From Woeseiaceae bacterium (GTDB taxonomy: Bacteria; Pseudomonadota; Gammaproteobacteria; Steroidobacterales; Woeseiaceae), in contig JANQMR010000019.1 in the NCBI GenBank assembly GCA_028279985.1, forward strand, positions 1 to 64,000: 64,000 nucleotides of DNA. The letters are read 5' to 3'. The notes below the pieces were generated by a model that was not told where the DNA came from, searched no databases, and saw only the letters and a program-made list of their open reading frames with translations. This document shows positions 13,301 to 20,356 of the stretch, in pieces (positions within the stretch are counted from its first letter, which is position 1; each line of letters opens with the position of its first letter). Made by a program: the position numbers and the translations under genes.

Positions 13301-13529
13301 TTCCCTCGATCGACCGCAGCTCCTGCTCCATCGGCCGGACCAGCAGGCGCTCGGCGTCTTCGGGCGAAATACCGTCGTAGACGACACTGATGTAAATGAA
13401 CGGGATCTCGATGTCCGGCTCGGCTTCCTTGGGAATCGTCAGATAGGCGACGACGCCCGCCACCAGTACCACCGCAAGCGACAGTACGACGGTCCGCGAG
13501 CGCGACATTGCCGTTTCGATAAGCGACAT
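10377..13529 (-). CDS. RND efflux permease (PadR-linked unit)
   Basis: RND transporter of 1050 residues. It begins with a short cytoplasmic helix and TM1 (about 12-30), then 'TIPKEAEPDIEIP', a porter start typical of the AcrB/MdtB superfamily. The TM4 relay motif is GMLVDGAIVVTE, with a single Asp (398) followed by Gly rather than a second acidic residue. TM10 has GIVVNNNIVFID. It follows its adaptor by 9 bp and the PadR regulator is upstream, so the three genes form one operon. Its sequence differs clearly from the two permeases downstream, so it is a separate pump rather than a third copy. The substrate cannot be told from sequence. Confidence 0.95.
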   Translation of the reverse strand: MSLIETAMSRSRTVVLSLAVVLVAGVVAYLTIPKEAEPDIEIPFIYISVVYDGISPEDAERLLVRPMEQELRSIEGIKEMISTAYEGGANVTVEFDAGVDTQRALADVREKVDIAKAELPDETEEPTVTEVKFSRMDPMLVLNLAGDVPERTLTTIARDLKEKIEGLSGVLEVNLVGTREELMEVIVDPLAMESYGLDQAQIIDFVSANNRLVAAGALQSSEGRFPVKVPGVFESPADVLDMPIKAAGDRIVHFRDIAEVRRTYKDAESYARLNGKPALAMEVVQRAGGNVIDTIAEIKVLVAEEQSYWPGDIEVVASRDKSEDVEDMLGELQNSVLAAVLLVFIVIIGILGVRTAGLVGVAIPGSFLMGILLIGSFGVTINMMVLFALIMAVGMLVDGAIVVTELADRRMAEGESRRAAYSRAARRMAWPIIASTCTTLAAFVPLALWPGMSGEFMKYLPITLIAVLSASLFMALIFVPTLGSIFGKTGANSPEVRRNLAAAETGDLDTLTGFTGRYVRFLKASLERPWTSVGAVTALLVTIYAVFFLFGRGIEYFPEVEMPFADVNIRARGDLSIEEQDRLVRQVEQRILGMPEIEYVYAKTSGDGEGPEDQIGSIKLIYVDWDQRRKSDEILAEIRDNTRDLVGIAIETRKPDPGPPIGKPIHIEFSSRHPDVLESSVAEVRTLMERHPAVVNIEDSRPLPGIEWQIKVDRAEAARFGADLSLVGAMVQLVTNGIKIGEYRPDDSDEEIDIRVRYPAANRSLAQLDELRIPTGNGLVPIGTFVERVPAQKVSTITRTDLRRTMSIDADVASEYLVNDVVNELRDLLPTLALDPRVSAEFRGGTEDQEEDMRFLARAMMMALAIMAIILVTQFNSIYQAGLILTAVLFSTGGVLLGHLIMAKPFGIIMSSVGVITLAGIVVNNNIVFIDTYNVLRARGLETFEAILRTCAVRLRPVLLTTVTTIIGLMPMVMGVNIDFINREISVGAPSSQWWAQLASSVAGGLAFATILTLLLTPNLLMIQAKLSEAAAARRGRLADAATGREAGFG

Positions 13530-13538
13530 CGGCAGGCC

Positions 13539-14687
13539 CTACTCGTCCTCGTCCGCCGTCTTGATGGCCACCGCGGTTTCCGTTTCTCCTTCGGGCACGG
13601 CATTGACGACGGCGCCCTTGGATACGAAACCCTGGCCGACGGTGATAATGGTCGCGGTGTCGGGCAGTCCGGCAACCCAGATGCCGTCGTCCGACGACAG
13701 TGCGATGTCGGCGACGACGAACTCGACTTCGTCCTGTTCGTTGACGATCTTCAAGCCCACGTTACCCGCGTCGTCGAGGGTCAGCAGTGACGGCGGAATA
13801 CGATGGGCGAGCACCCGCTCCGCCGGGATCATCAGTTTTGCCGTGCCGCCGGCGCGCAAGGCGCCGTCGGCGTTGTCCACTTCGAGCTCGACGGTAAACG
13901 TGCGGGTTGCCTCGTCGGCGACGGGTGCGACGTAACGTATCGTTCCCCGTACACGCTCGCCGGTGGCAAGCGCGGCCTCGGCGGGCTGGCCGGGCTGGAC
14001 GTAGGCCGCGTCGAACTCCGAGACGTCGGCCGATACGACGATCCTGCGGTTGTCGACGAACGACGCAATCGGATCGCCGCGGCTGACGAAATCGCCGACT
14101 TCGACGTGTCGGGCCTGAAGCGCGCCGTCGAAAGGCGCGCGCACGAGCATGTATTCGAGATCCAGCTTGGCGCGCGTCAATTCCACCCGGGCCGACTCCA
14201 GCAAGGCAGCGGCTTCCTTGAGCTGCGCTTCGGAAACGTAACGCTCCGACTTCAGCCGGCTGCGGGCCTCGTATTCGACCTCGCGCTGCCGGAGCGTCGC
14301 CTCGGCCTCGGCCAGCCGGGCGCGGCGGTCGCGCTCGTCCAGGCGCACGATGACGTTGCCGCGGTCGACGCTCGCGCCGCGCCGCGCGCCGACGAGCTCG
14401 ATCCGGCCGTCGGTTTCCGCGGCAATCGTGACCACTCGCGCAGGCTCGGTCATGCCGTTGACGACGATCGTACGGACGACTTCCTCCGCCTGCTGCGTAC
14501 GGACGCGCACGCTGGCCTTCGTGTCTTCAGCGGCCGTCGTAACATTGGTCGTAACATTGACGGGCGCCGCGGCAACGCCCGCATCGTCGCCGCCCAACTG
14601 CCCCGAGAGCAGCCACAGCGAGACCGTCGACGCGATCGCGCCGGATATCAGCCATGAGCGATACGGTTTCAGTTTGCCCAGTTCCAT
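13539..14687 (-). CDS. RND periplasmic adaptor (PadR-linked unit)
   Basis: HlyD/AcrA-type adaptor of 382 residues. Unlike the two adaptors downstream it has no lipobox. An uncleaved N-terminal membrane helix (about residues 12-30) after a basic stretch probably anchors it. It has a lipoyl motif around residues 88-115, a coiled-coil hairpin to about 175, the return motif 'LVRAPFDGALQAR' and barrel domains. It sits 9 bp before its permease and 51 bp after the padR-type gene, so adaptor, permease and regulator are probably co-transcribed and pump expression is likely controlled by the regulator. Confidence 0.92.
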   Translation of the reverse strand: MELGKLKPYRSWLISGAIASTVSLWLLSGQLGGDDAGVAAAPVNVTTNVTTAAEDTKASVRVRTQQAEEVVRTIVVNGMTEPARVVTIAAETDGRIELVGARRGASVDRGNVIVRLDERDRRARLAEAEATLRQREVEYEARSRLKSERYVSEAQLKEAAALLESARVELTRAKLDLEYMLVRAPFDGALQARHVEVGDFVSRGDPIASFVDNRRIVVSADVSEFDAAYVQPGQPAEAALATGERVRGTIRYVAPVADEATRTFTVELEVDNADGALRAGGTAKLMIPAERVLAHRIPPSLLTLDDAGNVGLKIVNEQDEVEFVVADIALSSDDGIWVAGLPDTATIITVGQGFVSKGAVVNAVPEGETETAVAIKTADEDE

Positions 14688-14738
14688 GATCGAGGAGTCC
14701 TCAACGAATGAATGCTTTCATGACGAACCGACCCGCGG

Positions 14739-15290
14739 TCAGCCTCCCGCCGAACGTCTGGCCGGCGCGGTGTCGGCTTCGTGCAGCAAGTGTCGGTGCG
14801 TTTCGAGGTACTCGAAAACGGCGTTTGCGACCGCCTTGCCGAAGCCCAGGACGAATCTCTCGCCCGGGTGCATGTCCTGGATGCAGCAGGTCTCCAGCTC
14901 GCGAAACAACTCGATGTATTCCGCGGTTTCCGCGACCCTGCTGTCGAGCACGGTCTCGATTTGCTCGGGGGTCATCAGGTGTGAGAAACACATCGTGGCA
15001 AGAAATTCGGAGCGGATGCGGTGGCTGGGCGCCGGATCCTCGAGCGCTCCAAGCAGGTGCTCGCGCCCCTTGGCCGTGATGCTGTATACCTTGCGGTCCG
15101 GCTTGCCTTCCTGCGGCACATGCTCGCACGCAACGAGCCCGTCGTCGGCCAGGGCCGATAGCGCCGGATAAATCGAGCCGTAACCGGCGGCAAAAAAATG
15201 GCCGAAAGACGACTCGAATTCTTTTTTGAGGTCGTAACCGGATGCCTCGCCGTCGCTCAGCATCCCCAGACAAACGGTTTTTACGTCCAT
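14739..15290 (-). CDS. PadR family transcriptional regulator
   Basis: 183-residue repressor-type protein. The N-terminal winged helix (about residues 1-85) shows PadR hallmarks: 'LGMLSDGEASGYDLKKEFE', 'GSIYPALSALADDGLV', and a wing with 'KVYSITAKGREHL'. The C-terminal half is helical with a Cys pair (ETCCIQ), resembling PadR-s1/Vir-type dimerisation domains. An ATG at 15290 is preferred over the GTG one codon upstream. It is first in an operon with an RND adaptor and permease, so it is inferred to repress its own operon until a ligand binds, as known for PadR-controlled efflux. Palindromes in 15320-15374 are candidate operators. Confidence 0.92.
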   Translation of the reverse strand: MDVKTVCLGMLSDGEASGYDLKKEFESSFGHFFAAGYGSIYPALSALADDGLVACEHVPQEGKPDRKVYSITAKGREHLLGALEDPAPSHRIRSEFLATMCFSHLMTPEQIETVLDSRVAETAEYIELFRELETCCIQDMHPGERFVLGFGKAVANAVFEYLETHRHLLHEADTAPARRSAGG

Positions 15291-15319
15291 CACAACACCA
15301 GCGACGCCCGACGCCGCTC

Positions 15320-15374
15320 ATATATCGGGGCGATGCATTATATTGGATCGATATATATTGTCCAGAGATATCTC
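15320..15374. promoter_or_regulatory. Candidate PadR operator region
   Basis: Just upstream of the PadR start lie inverted arms ATATATCG (15320-15327) and CGATATAT (15349-15356), plus a perfect 10-bp palindrome GAGATATCTC (15365-15374). The AT-rich core is embedded in GC-rich sequence and lies where the operon's promoter should be. Assignment to PadR is inference from position. Confidence 0.5.
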
Positions 15375-15396
15375 GTGACATGCCGTTTCGATCGAG

Positions 15397-15448
15397 AATC
15401 GATCGAACAACGACTGAAAATCGATCGAACAACGACTGAAAATCGATC
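15397..15448 (+). repeat. 22-bp tandem repeat, about 2.4 copies
   Basis: Two identical 22-mers (15397-15418 and 15419-15440), each containing AATCGATCGAAC, are followed by a partial third copy. They lie in the divergent spacer between the PadR operon and the amidohydrolase. Confidence 0.85.
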
Positions 15449-15504
15449 AAAAAACGCGCATGGCCCAGACCCGATTGAACCGGGGGCGGCGTTGTAAGCG
15501 CAAA

Positions 15505-15690
15505 CATACGGCGCAGATTCGATTGAACCGCATCGGTGTCGTACCTTCAGGCATACGGCGCAGATTCGATTGAACCGCATTGTTGCAGTACCCTCAGGCA
15601 TACGGCGCAGATTCGATTGAACCGCATTGTTGCAGTGCCCTCAGGCATACGGCGCAGATTCGATTGAACCGCATTGTTGCAGTGCCCTCA
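15505..15690 (+). repeat. 47-bp direct repeat, 4 contiguous copies
   Basis: Copies start at 15505, 15552, 15599 and 15646, each beginning CATACGGCGCAGATTCGATT. The last is 45 bp long and ends 22 bp before the GGGGA ribosome site of the amidohydrolase. Copies 2-4 are almost identical and copy 1 diverges in its second half. A degenerate copy begins near 15464. There are no spacers between units, so this is not a CRISPR. Confidence 0.95.
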
Positions 15691-15723
15691 AAGCGAACGA
15701 CGGACTTGCGCCGGGGACCGAAC

Positions 15724-17070
15724 ATGACTCGATTTCTGACGCTGTTGGCCGCAGCAGGCGCGGCCTCGATCGGCCAGGCGGCGCCGACCGTATTCATCAA
15801 CGTCAACGTCATACCGATGACCTCGGAAACCGTGCTCGAGGCGCGCAGTGTCGTTGTCGACGACGGAATCGTCCGGCAGATCGGCGAGGTCGATGCCGTA
15901 CCCGTGCCCGAAGACGCATTGGTCATCGACGGTACCGACCGATATCTGATTCCCGGGCTCGCGGAGTTGCACGCGCACGTACCCGACGCGCAGGCCGAAA
16001 GTTTGGACAGCGTCTTGACGCTGTTCGCGGCCAACGGGGTCACGACGATTCGCGGCATGCTGGGCAGACCGTCGCATCTCGGGCTTCGCGAGGTCCTGCG
16101 GGACCCCGCGGTCTTCGCACCCCGGCTGATCACCTCCGGGCCGTCCTTGAACGGCAACTCGGTGGACGGCGTAGCGGACGCACGTCGCCAGGTTCGCGCC
16201 CAGTTCGAGGCCGGTTACGACTTCCTGAAACTGCATCCGGGCCTGACCGCGGACGAGTTCCACGCAATCGCAGAGATCGCCAAGGAACTCGGGATACCGT
16301 TCGCCGGCCACGTTCCGGCGGCGGTGGGCGTTCGCGGCGCCTTGGCGGCCGGCATCGCCACGATCGATCATTTAGACGGTTATCTGGCGGCGCTGTTGCC
16401 GGCCGACCACGGCACGTCGGGGGGATATGGGGGCTTTTTCGACGTGCTGTTGGCAAACGACGCCGATCCGGCCGGCATTGACGAACTGGTCGCCGCCACG
16501 GTGGCTTCGGGCGCGCGTAACGTGCCGACACAAACCCTGTTCGAATACCGGGTGTCGGCCATACCCGCCGAAGACATCGTCGCCTGGCCGGAGATGCAGT
16601 ACGTGCCGCCGCTGACCCGGAAGAACTGGATCGCGGCGAAACGCCGGCAGTTCGAAGAACGCGGTTTCGACGCCGAAACCGGCGCCCGTGCGATCGAGCT
16701 TCGCCGCCGGCTGATTCTGGAGCTGCATCGCTCCGGCGCCGGGATACTCCTGGGGTCGGACGCGCCGCAGGTATTCAACGTACCCGGATTCTCGACCCAC
16801 AGGGAGCTGGCCCTGCTCGTCGAATCCGGATTGTCGCCCTTCGAGGCGCTCGAGACCGGCACGGCAGCGGCGGCCGGGTTTCTGGGCCTGAATACCGGCC
16901 GCATCGAGGTCGGCCGGGAGGCGGATCTCGTCCTGCTCGATGCGAACCCGTTAGACGACATCGGGAACTCGCAACGAATCCACGGCGTGATGTTGCGCGG
17001 CCGCTGGCATGCGCGGGCCGAGATTGCAGAGCGCCTGTCGCGGCTCTCCAACACCGACGGCGGGCTTTAG
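15724..17070 (+). CDS. Exported amidohydrolase-superfamily metal-dependent hydrolase
   Basis: 448 residues. The start at 15724 has GGGGA 6 nt upstream and is followed by a signal peptide (MTRFLTLLAAAGAASIGQAA). The amidohydrolase fold shows the metal motif 'LHAHV' (HxH), a Lys-containing strand 'YDFLKLHPG' giving the likely carbamylated Lys, 'AGHVPAAVG' and 'IDHLDGY' His ligands, and 'LLGSDAP' with the final Asp. The C-terminal small beta domain ends in 'GRIEVGREADLVLLDANPLDD', as in imidazolonepropionase or Xaa-Pro dipeptidase-like members. It is probably a periplasmic cyclic-amide or dipeptide hydrolase, but the substrate is unknown. A 47-bp repeat array lies directly upstream. Confidence 0.9.
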   Translation: MTRFLTLLAAAGAASIGQAAPTVFINVNVIPMTSETVLEARSVVVDDGIVRQIGEVDAVPVPEDALVIDGTDRYLIPGLAELHAHVPDAQAESLDSVLTLFAANGVTTIRGMLGRPSHLGLREVLRDPAVFAPRLITSGPSLNGNSVDGVADARRQVRAQFEAGYDFLKLHPGLTADEFHAIAEIAKELGIPFAGHVPAAVGVRGALAAGIATIDHLDGYLAALLPADHGTSGGYGGFFDVLLANDADPAGIDELVAATVASGARNVPTQTLFEYRVSAIPAEDIVAWPEMQYVPPLTRKNWIAAKRRQFEERGFDAETGARAIELRRRLILELHRSGAGILLGSDAPQVFNVPGFSTHRELALLVESGLSPFEALETGTAAAAGFLGLNTGRIEVGREADLVLLDANPLDDIGNSQRIHGVMLRGRWHARAEIAERLSRLSNTDGGL

Positions 17071-17079
17071 TACCCAATG

Positions 17080-17159
17080 GCGAAAATTCCGGAGGGCGAA
17101 AATTCCGGAGGGTGAAAATTTCGAAGGGCGAGATTTCCGGATGGTGCGATTTCCGGGCT
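17080..17159 (+). repeat. 16-bp tandem repeat, 5 copies
   Basis: Five consecutive 16-mers begin at 17080, 17096, 17112, 17128 and 17144. The consensus is gcgaaaattccggagg; the first two are identical and the rest have 2-5 changes. It fills most of the gap between the amidohydrolase stop (17070) and the next gene's ribosome site. Confidence 0.95.
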
Positions 17160-17187
17160 AGAATCACGTCGGTAATCGGAGCGATCA

Positions 17188-17850
17188 ATGGCCGGAGAGC
17201 CCATCCACCACGCGCCAAAATCTTCAGGAGACGAGCGGTACGCCGACGGCAAAACCGGTTGCCGCGAAGCGATCCCGACAGAGAGCCCCGACGCCCGTCG
17301 GCCGGTGCGCGGCCGTGCGAGCCTCCGCGGCCGGTTGCCGCTGGCGGCCGCGGTCGTGTTGGTGAGCGGCTGCCTGGCGTCGGCTGCGCTGGCGGTCGAG
17401 AACACGAGAACCGTCATCGGGCCCGGCAACCAGGCGCTCTACGACGGTGCGAGGGCCTTGATCGAGGGTGACGGCGAGGTGGGCGTGCGGCTGACCCTCG
17501 AGGGCCTGGCGCGGGTCACCAGCGACAGGGAACGTATCAAGGCCTGGGCCAATCTCTGCGCCGGTTACCTGTTGCTCGACCAACTGGACACGGCGCTTCA
17601 ATACTGCGACCGCGTCATCGAGCTCAGCGACCGGCACTGGCGTAGCTATAGCAACCGCGCCTTGATTCACGTCAGGCTCGGGCGTTACGCCGAAGCCGAA
17701 CGTGATCTCGGATTCGCCGAGGCAATTGCGCCCAATGCAAGCACGGTAAAACGGGTGCGCGCCCTGTTGCTGGACGCGGTCGAACCGGTTACGCCCAGGA
17801 TCGAGATCGACGATCGCAGGCAGCCGCCGCAGGGTAGTGCCGGTGACTGA
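17188..17850 (+). CDS. TPR-repeat periplasmic protein
   Basis: 220 residues. The ATG at 17188 has GGAG 6 nt upstream. An unusually long, polar, Arg-rich stretch of about 45 residues precedes a hydrophobic signal-like segment 'LPLAAAVVLVSGCLASAALA'; the internal Cys could be a lipobox (VSGC) if a later start were used. The rest contains about three tetratricopeptide repeats: 'AWANLCAGYLLLDQLDTAL', 'DRHWRSYSNRALIHVRLGRYAEAERDL' and a following helix pair. It probably acts as a protein-interaction scaffold in the envelope. Its stop overlaps the next gene by 14 bp, so the two are probably co-translated. Confidence 0.8.
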   Translation: MAGEPIHHAPKSSGDERYADGKTGCREAIPTESPDARRPVRGRASLRGRLPLAAAVVLVSGCLASAALAVENTRTVIGPGNQALYDGARALIEGDGEVGVRLTLEGLARVTSDRERIKAWANLCAGYLLLDQLDTALQYCDRVIELSDRHWRSYSNRALIHVRLGRYAEAERDLGFAEAIAPNASTVKRVRALLLDAVEPVTPRIEIDDRRQPPQGSAGD

Positions 17851-18229
17851 CGCGCCCCCGACGATTCCCGCCATCGCCGTTTCTGCGATCCTGTCGCTGC
17901 TTTGCGCGACGGTGCCGGCCGCCGCCGAGCCCGCCATGCCGGACGCCGGCGAAGAAGAACGCGTGCCGCTGCACACGGTGGTCCCCGACTATCCCGCCGT
18001 CGCAAAACGCGACCGTGTCGAGGGCGAGGTCGAGGTGTGTTTCAACATCGACGCCCAGGGCCGGCCGTACCGGATCGCCGTGCGTCATAGCACGCATCGC
18101 ATCTTCGAAAAACCGTCGATGCGCGCCGTTCGCGCGTCCAGCTATCGGCCATTACCGCGCGGCCAGAAACCCAGTGGGATCAAGAACTGCCGGACGTTTC
18201 GCTTTCGCCTGGACCCGGTCTCGCACTGA
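17837..18229 (+). CDS. TonB C-terminal-domain protein
   Basis: 130 residues. A cleavable signal (about residues 10-30, ending AAAEPA) precedes a single TonB-C domain: 'VVPDYPAVAKRDRVEGEVEVCFNIDAQGRPYRIAV', then 'FEKPSMRAVRASSYRPL' and a final strand 'CRTFRFRLDP'. Unlike true TonB it has no N-terminal transmembrane anchor or Pro-rich spacer, so it is probably a free periplasmic partner rather than an energy transducer. Two Cys residues could form a disulfide. GTG at 17837 or at 17843 could start it. The overlap with the TPR gene suggests joint function. Confidence 0.8.
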   Translation: MPVTDAPPTIPAIAVSAILSLLCATVPAAAEPAMPDAGEEERVPLHTVVPDYPAVAKRDRVEGEVEVCFNIDAQGRPYRIAVRHSTHRIFEKPSMRAVRASSYRPLPRGQKPSGIKNCRTFRFRLDPVSH

Positions 18230-18368
18230 CGCCGGATCCGGAATCCCGTCGGTCTCAGCCGGCGCGGATCGACGAGCTCGGAATACCCAACGACGATGGT
18301 CGGGTCGCCGGCTTGGGCCGGATGCTGCGAAAGGCATCCGGGTCGTGCATCGCGGTGCGCCCCGGCTT

Positions 18369-19265
18369 TCAGCCGCCTTCGCCCGCCGCAAGCCTGGCGG
18401 AACGCAGGGTATTGGACATCAGCATCGTGATCGTCATCGGTCCGACGCCGCCGGGTACCGGCGTCACCGCTGCCGCAACTTCAATCGCTTCGTCGAAGGC
18501 AACGTCGCCGGTCAGCCGGGTCTTGGTTTCGCCGTCGACTTCGGCCTCGATCCGGTTGATGCCGACGTCGATGACGACGGCGCCGGGCTTGATCCAGTCG
18601 CCGCGGACCATGTTGGCGCGGCCCACGGCGGCGACGACGATGTCCGCGCCGCGTACGACCCCGGCCAGGTCCCGGGTACGGCTGTGGCTAATCGTCACGG
18701 TTGCGTTGGCGGCGAGCAGAAGGCTGGCCATCGGCTTGCCGACGATGTTCGAGCGGCCGATCACGACCGCGTTCAGGCCGGACAGGTCGGCGCCGACCTG
18801 ATCTTCGATCAACAGCATGATACCTGCCGGCGTGCATGGGACGAAGGCGTCGTCGACGTGTCCGGCGGTCAGCTTGCCGATATTGACGTAGTGAAAGCCG
18901 TCGACGTCCTTTACAGGCAGTATCGATTGCGTGACGGTCTGTTCGTCGAGATGGTCCGGCAGCGGCAGTTGTACGAGAATGCCGTGAATCGCATCGTCCC
19001 GGTTCAGCTCGTCGATCAACGCCAGCACCTCGGCCTGGGGCACGTCTTCGGCGAGGCTGTGGCGCACCGAATGGAAACCGCAGGCCTCGGCCGTCCGCTG
19101 TTTGTTACGCACATAAACCTGGCTGGCCGGATCTTCGCCGACGATGACGACCGCAAGTCCCGGACGAATACCGTGATCGCGCAACAGCGCCTCGCTGCGG
19201 GCAGTGATCTCCTTCGACAGTTCGGCGGCCTTGGCCTTGCCGTCGATACGTATCGCTGTCGTCAT
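18369..19265 (-). CDS. folD: Bifunctional methylenetetrahydrofolate dehydrogenase/cyclohydrolase
   Basis: 298 residues, the usual FolD length. It interconverts methylene-, methenyl- and formyl-tetrahydrofolate with NADP in the cytoplasm, supplying one-carbon units. Hallmarks are '[14 protein letters not shown]' with the catalytic Lys, '[10 protein letters not shown]', '[10 protein letters not shown]', the Rossmann strand '[19 protein letters not shown]', and the C-terminal '[19 protein letters not shown]'. The ATG at 19265 is chosen because the family starts a few residues before 'IDGKAKA'; an open extension further upstream would run into the divergent tpm gene. It is divergent from tpm across 111 bp. 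Confidence 0.97.
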   Translation of the reverse strand: MTTAIRIDGKAKAAELSKEITARSEALLRDHGIRPGLAVVIVGEDPASQVYVRNKQRTAEACGFHSVRHSLAEDVPQAEVLALIDELNRDDAIHGILVQLPLPDHLDEQTVTQSILPVKDVDGFHYVNIGKLTAGHVDDAFVPCTPAGIMLLIEDQVGADLSGLNAVVIGRSNIVGKPMASLLLAANATVTISHSRTRDLAGVVRGADIVVAAVGRANMVRGDWIKPGAVVIDVGINRIEAEVDGETKTRLTGDVAFDEAIEVAAAVTPVPGGVGPMTITMLMSNTLRSARLAAGEGG

Positions 19266-19376
19266 CGTCCTTACGATCCTCGCTGCCTGCCGGGGCGGGC
19301 ATGGTAACGTCCGGTCCGGCGAGCGTAAACTGCGCCGGTCAGCCGGCCGAGCGGTGCTGCGGAATCGGGGTTTTGA

Positions 19377-20039
19377 ATGCATGAGAACTGGCTCGAACGC
19401 TGGCGGGTAGGCCGCACCGGCTGGCACGAAGCCGGCGGCAACCGGGGCCTCAAGCGCCACTGGGCGCCCGGCGGCCGGCGGGTGCTCGTGCCGCTGTGCG
19501 GCAAGACGCCCGATCTGTTATGGCTCGCGGACCGGGGAAACGCCGTCACCGGCGTCGAGTTGTCCGAGATTGCCGTACAGGCGTTTTTCGAAGAAAACGC
19601 ACTCGAGTACACGATCGAAGACGGCGTGTTGAAAACCTACCGGGCGAAGCGCCGGGACATCACGATCCACTGCGGCGATTACTTTGAGTTTCGCGGCGAA
19701 TCCCGTAGCGAATCCAGCGGCGGCCCGTTCGACGCCTGTTACGATCGGGGCGCGCTGATTGCGCTGGACGCCGGACTCCGCCCCGACTACGTTGCTCACA
19801 CCAAGTCGCTGCTCACCGAAGACGCGCTACAACTCCTGATCACCGTCGAATACGACCAATCGGTGTGCGACGGCCCGCCGTTTTCGATTGCGCCGGAGGA
19901 AGTCGGCGTTTACTGGCCGAACCTCCGGCGCGTCGATGCCTACGACGACTTGGTAAATGCGCCGCCGAAGTTCCTGGCGGCGGGCCTCATCCGCATGACC
20001 GAGGTCGTCTGGCTGATGCCGGGCACGGAATCGGAGTAA
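19377..20039 (+). CDS. tpm: Thiopurine S-methyltransferase family protein
   Basis: 220 residues, matching bacterial TPMT length. It starts '[18 protein letters not shown]', the family's N-terminal signature, then '[18 protein letters not shown]' (S-adenosylmethionine-binding loop), '[13 protein letters not shown]', a glycine-acidic strand and '[11 protein letters not shown]'. It is a class I SAM-dependent methyltransferase. In other bacteria this enzyme methylates thiopurines, selenium or tellurium compounds; the natural substrate here is unknown. It is transcribed divergently from folD and followed convergently by a DUF4404 gene 5 bp away. Confidence 0.93.
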   Translation: MHENWLERWRVGRTGWHEAGGNRGLKRHWAPGGRRVLVPLCGKTPDLLWLADRGNAVTGVELSEIAVQAFFEENALEYTIEDGVLKTYRAKRRDITIHCGDYFEFRGESRSESSGGPFDACYDRGALIALDAGLRPDYVAHTKSLLTEDALQLLITVEYDQSVCDGPPFSIAPEEVGVYWPNLRRVDAYDDLVNAPPKFLAAGLIRMTEVVWLMPGTESE

Positions 20040-20044
20040 GCGGC

Positions 20045-20296
20045 TCAGATACCCATCTTGGCCAGCAGGTCAACCAGCTCGCGGGCGATTCGTTCGGCAA
20101 CCGGATGTTCGGCTGCAAACCGCGATTCCAGTTGTTTGGCCCGATCCAGCGCCGAGGCCGGTGCGTCCGGCGTGACGGTATGCAGTTCGGTATCGAGCTG
20201 CTCGAGCAGCTTGCGCATTTCGGGATCGAAGTTCGGGGTCGCTTGCAGTTCCTTGCTAAGTTCCGCGAGAAGCTCGCGAATGCGTTCGCCGCTCAT
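20045..20296 (-). CDS. DUF4404 family protein
   Basis: 83 residues, all predicted helical and acidic. The pattern 'RIRELLAELSKELQATPNFDPEMRKLLEQLDTEL' followed by a helix and a C-terminal 'RELVDLLAKMGI' fits DUF4404, a small gammaproteobacterial family of unknown function. It probably forms a helical bundle in the cytoplasm. It is monocistronic, between convergent tpm and the molybdenum hydroxylase genes on the same strand. Confidence 0.8.
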   Translation of the reverse strand: MSGERIRELLAELSKELQATPNFDPEMRKLLEQLDTELHTVTPDAPASALDRAKQLESRFAAEHPVAERIARELVDLLAKMGI

Positions 20297-20356
20297 ACAA
20301 GTATCCTTCGCGGTACTATCGCTGTCGCGAATTTCGCCATCGATAGCGTGCGTCGG

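Noticed and set aside
15505..15690. 47-bp direct repeats as a possible CRISPR array
   Set aside because: Copies are directly adjacent with no spacers, and no cas gene is in the window.
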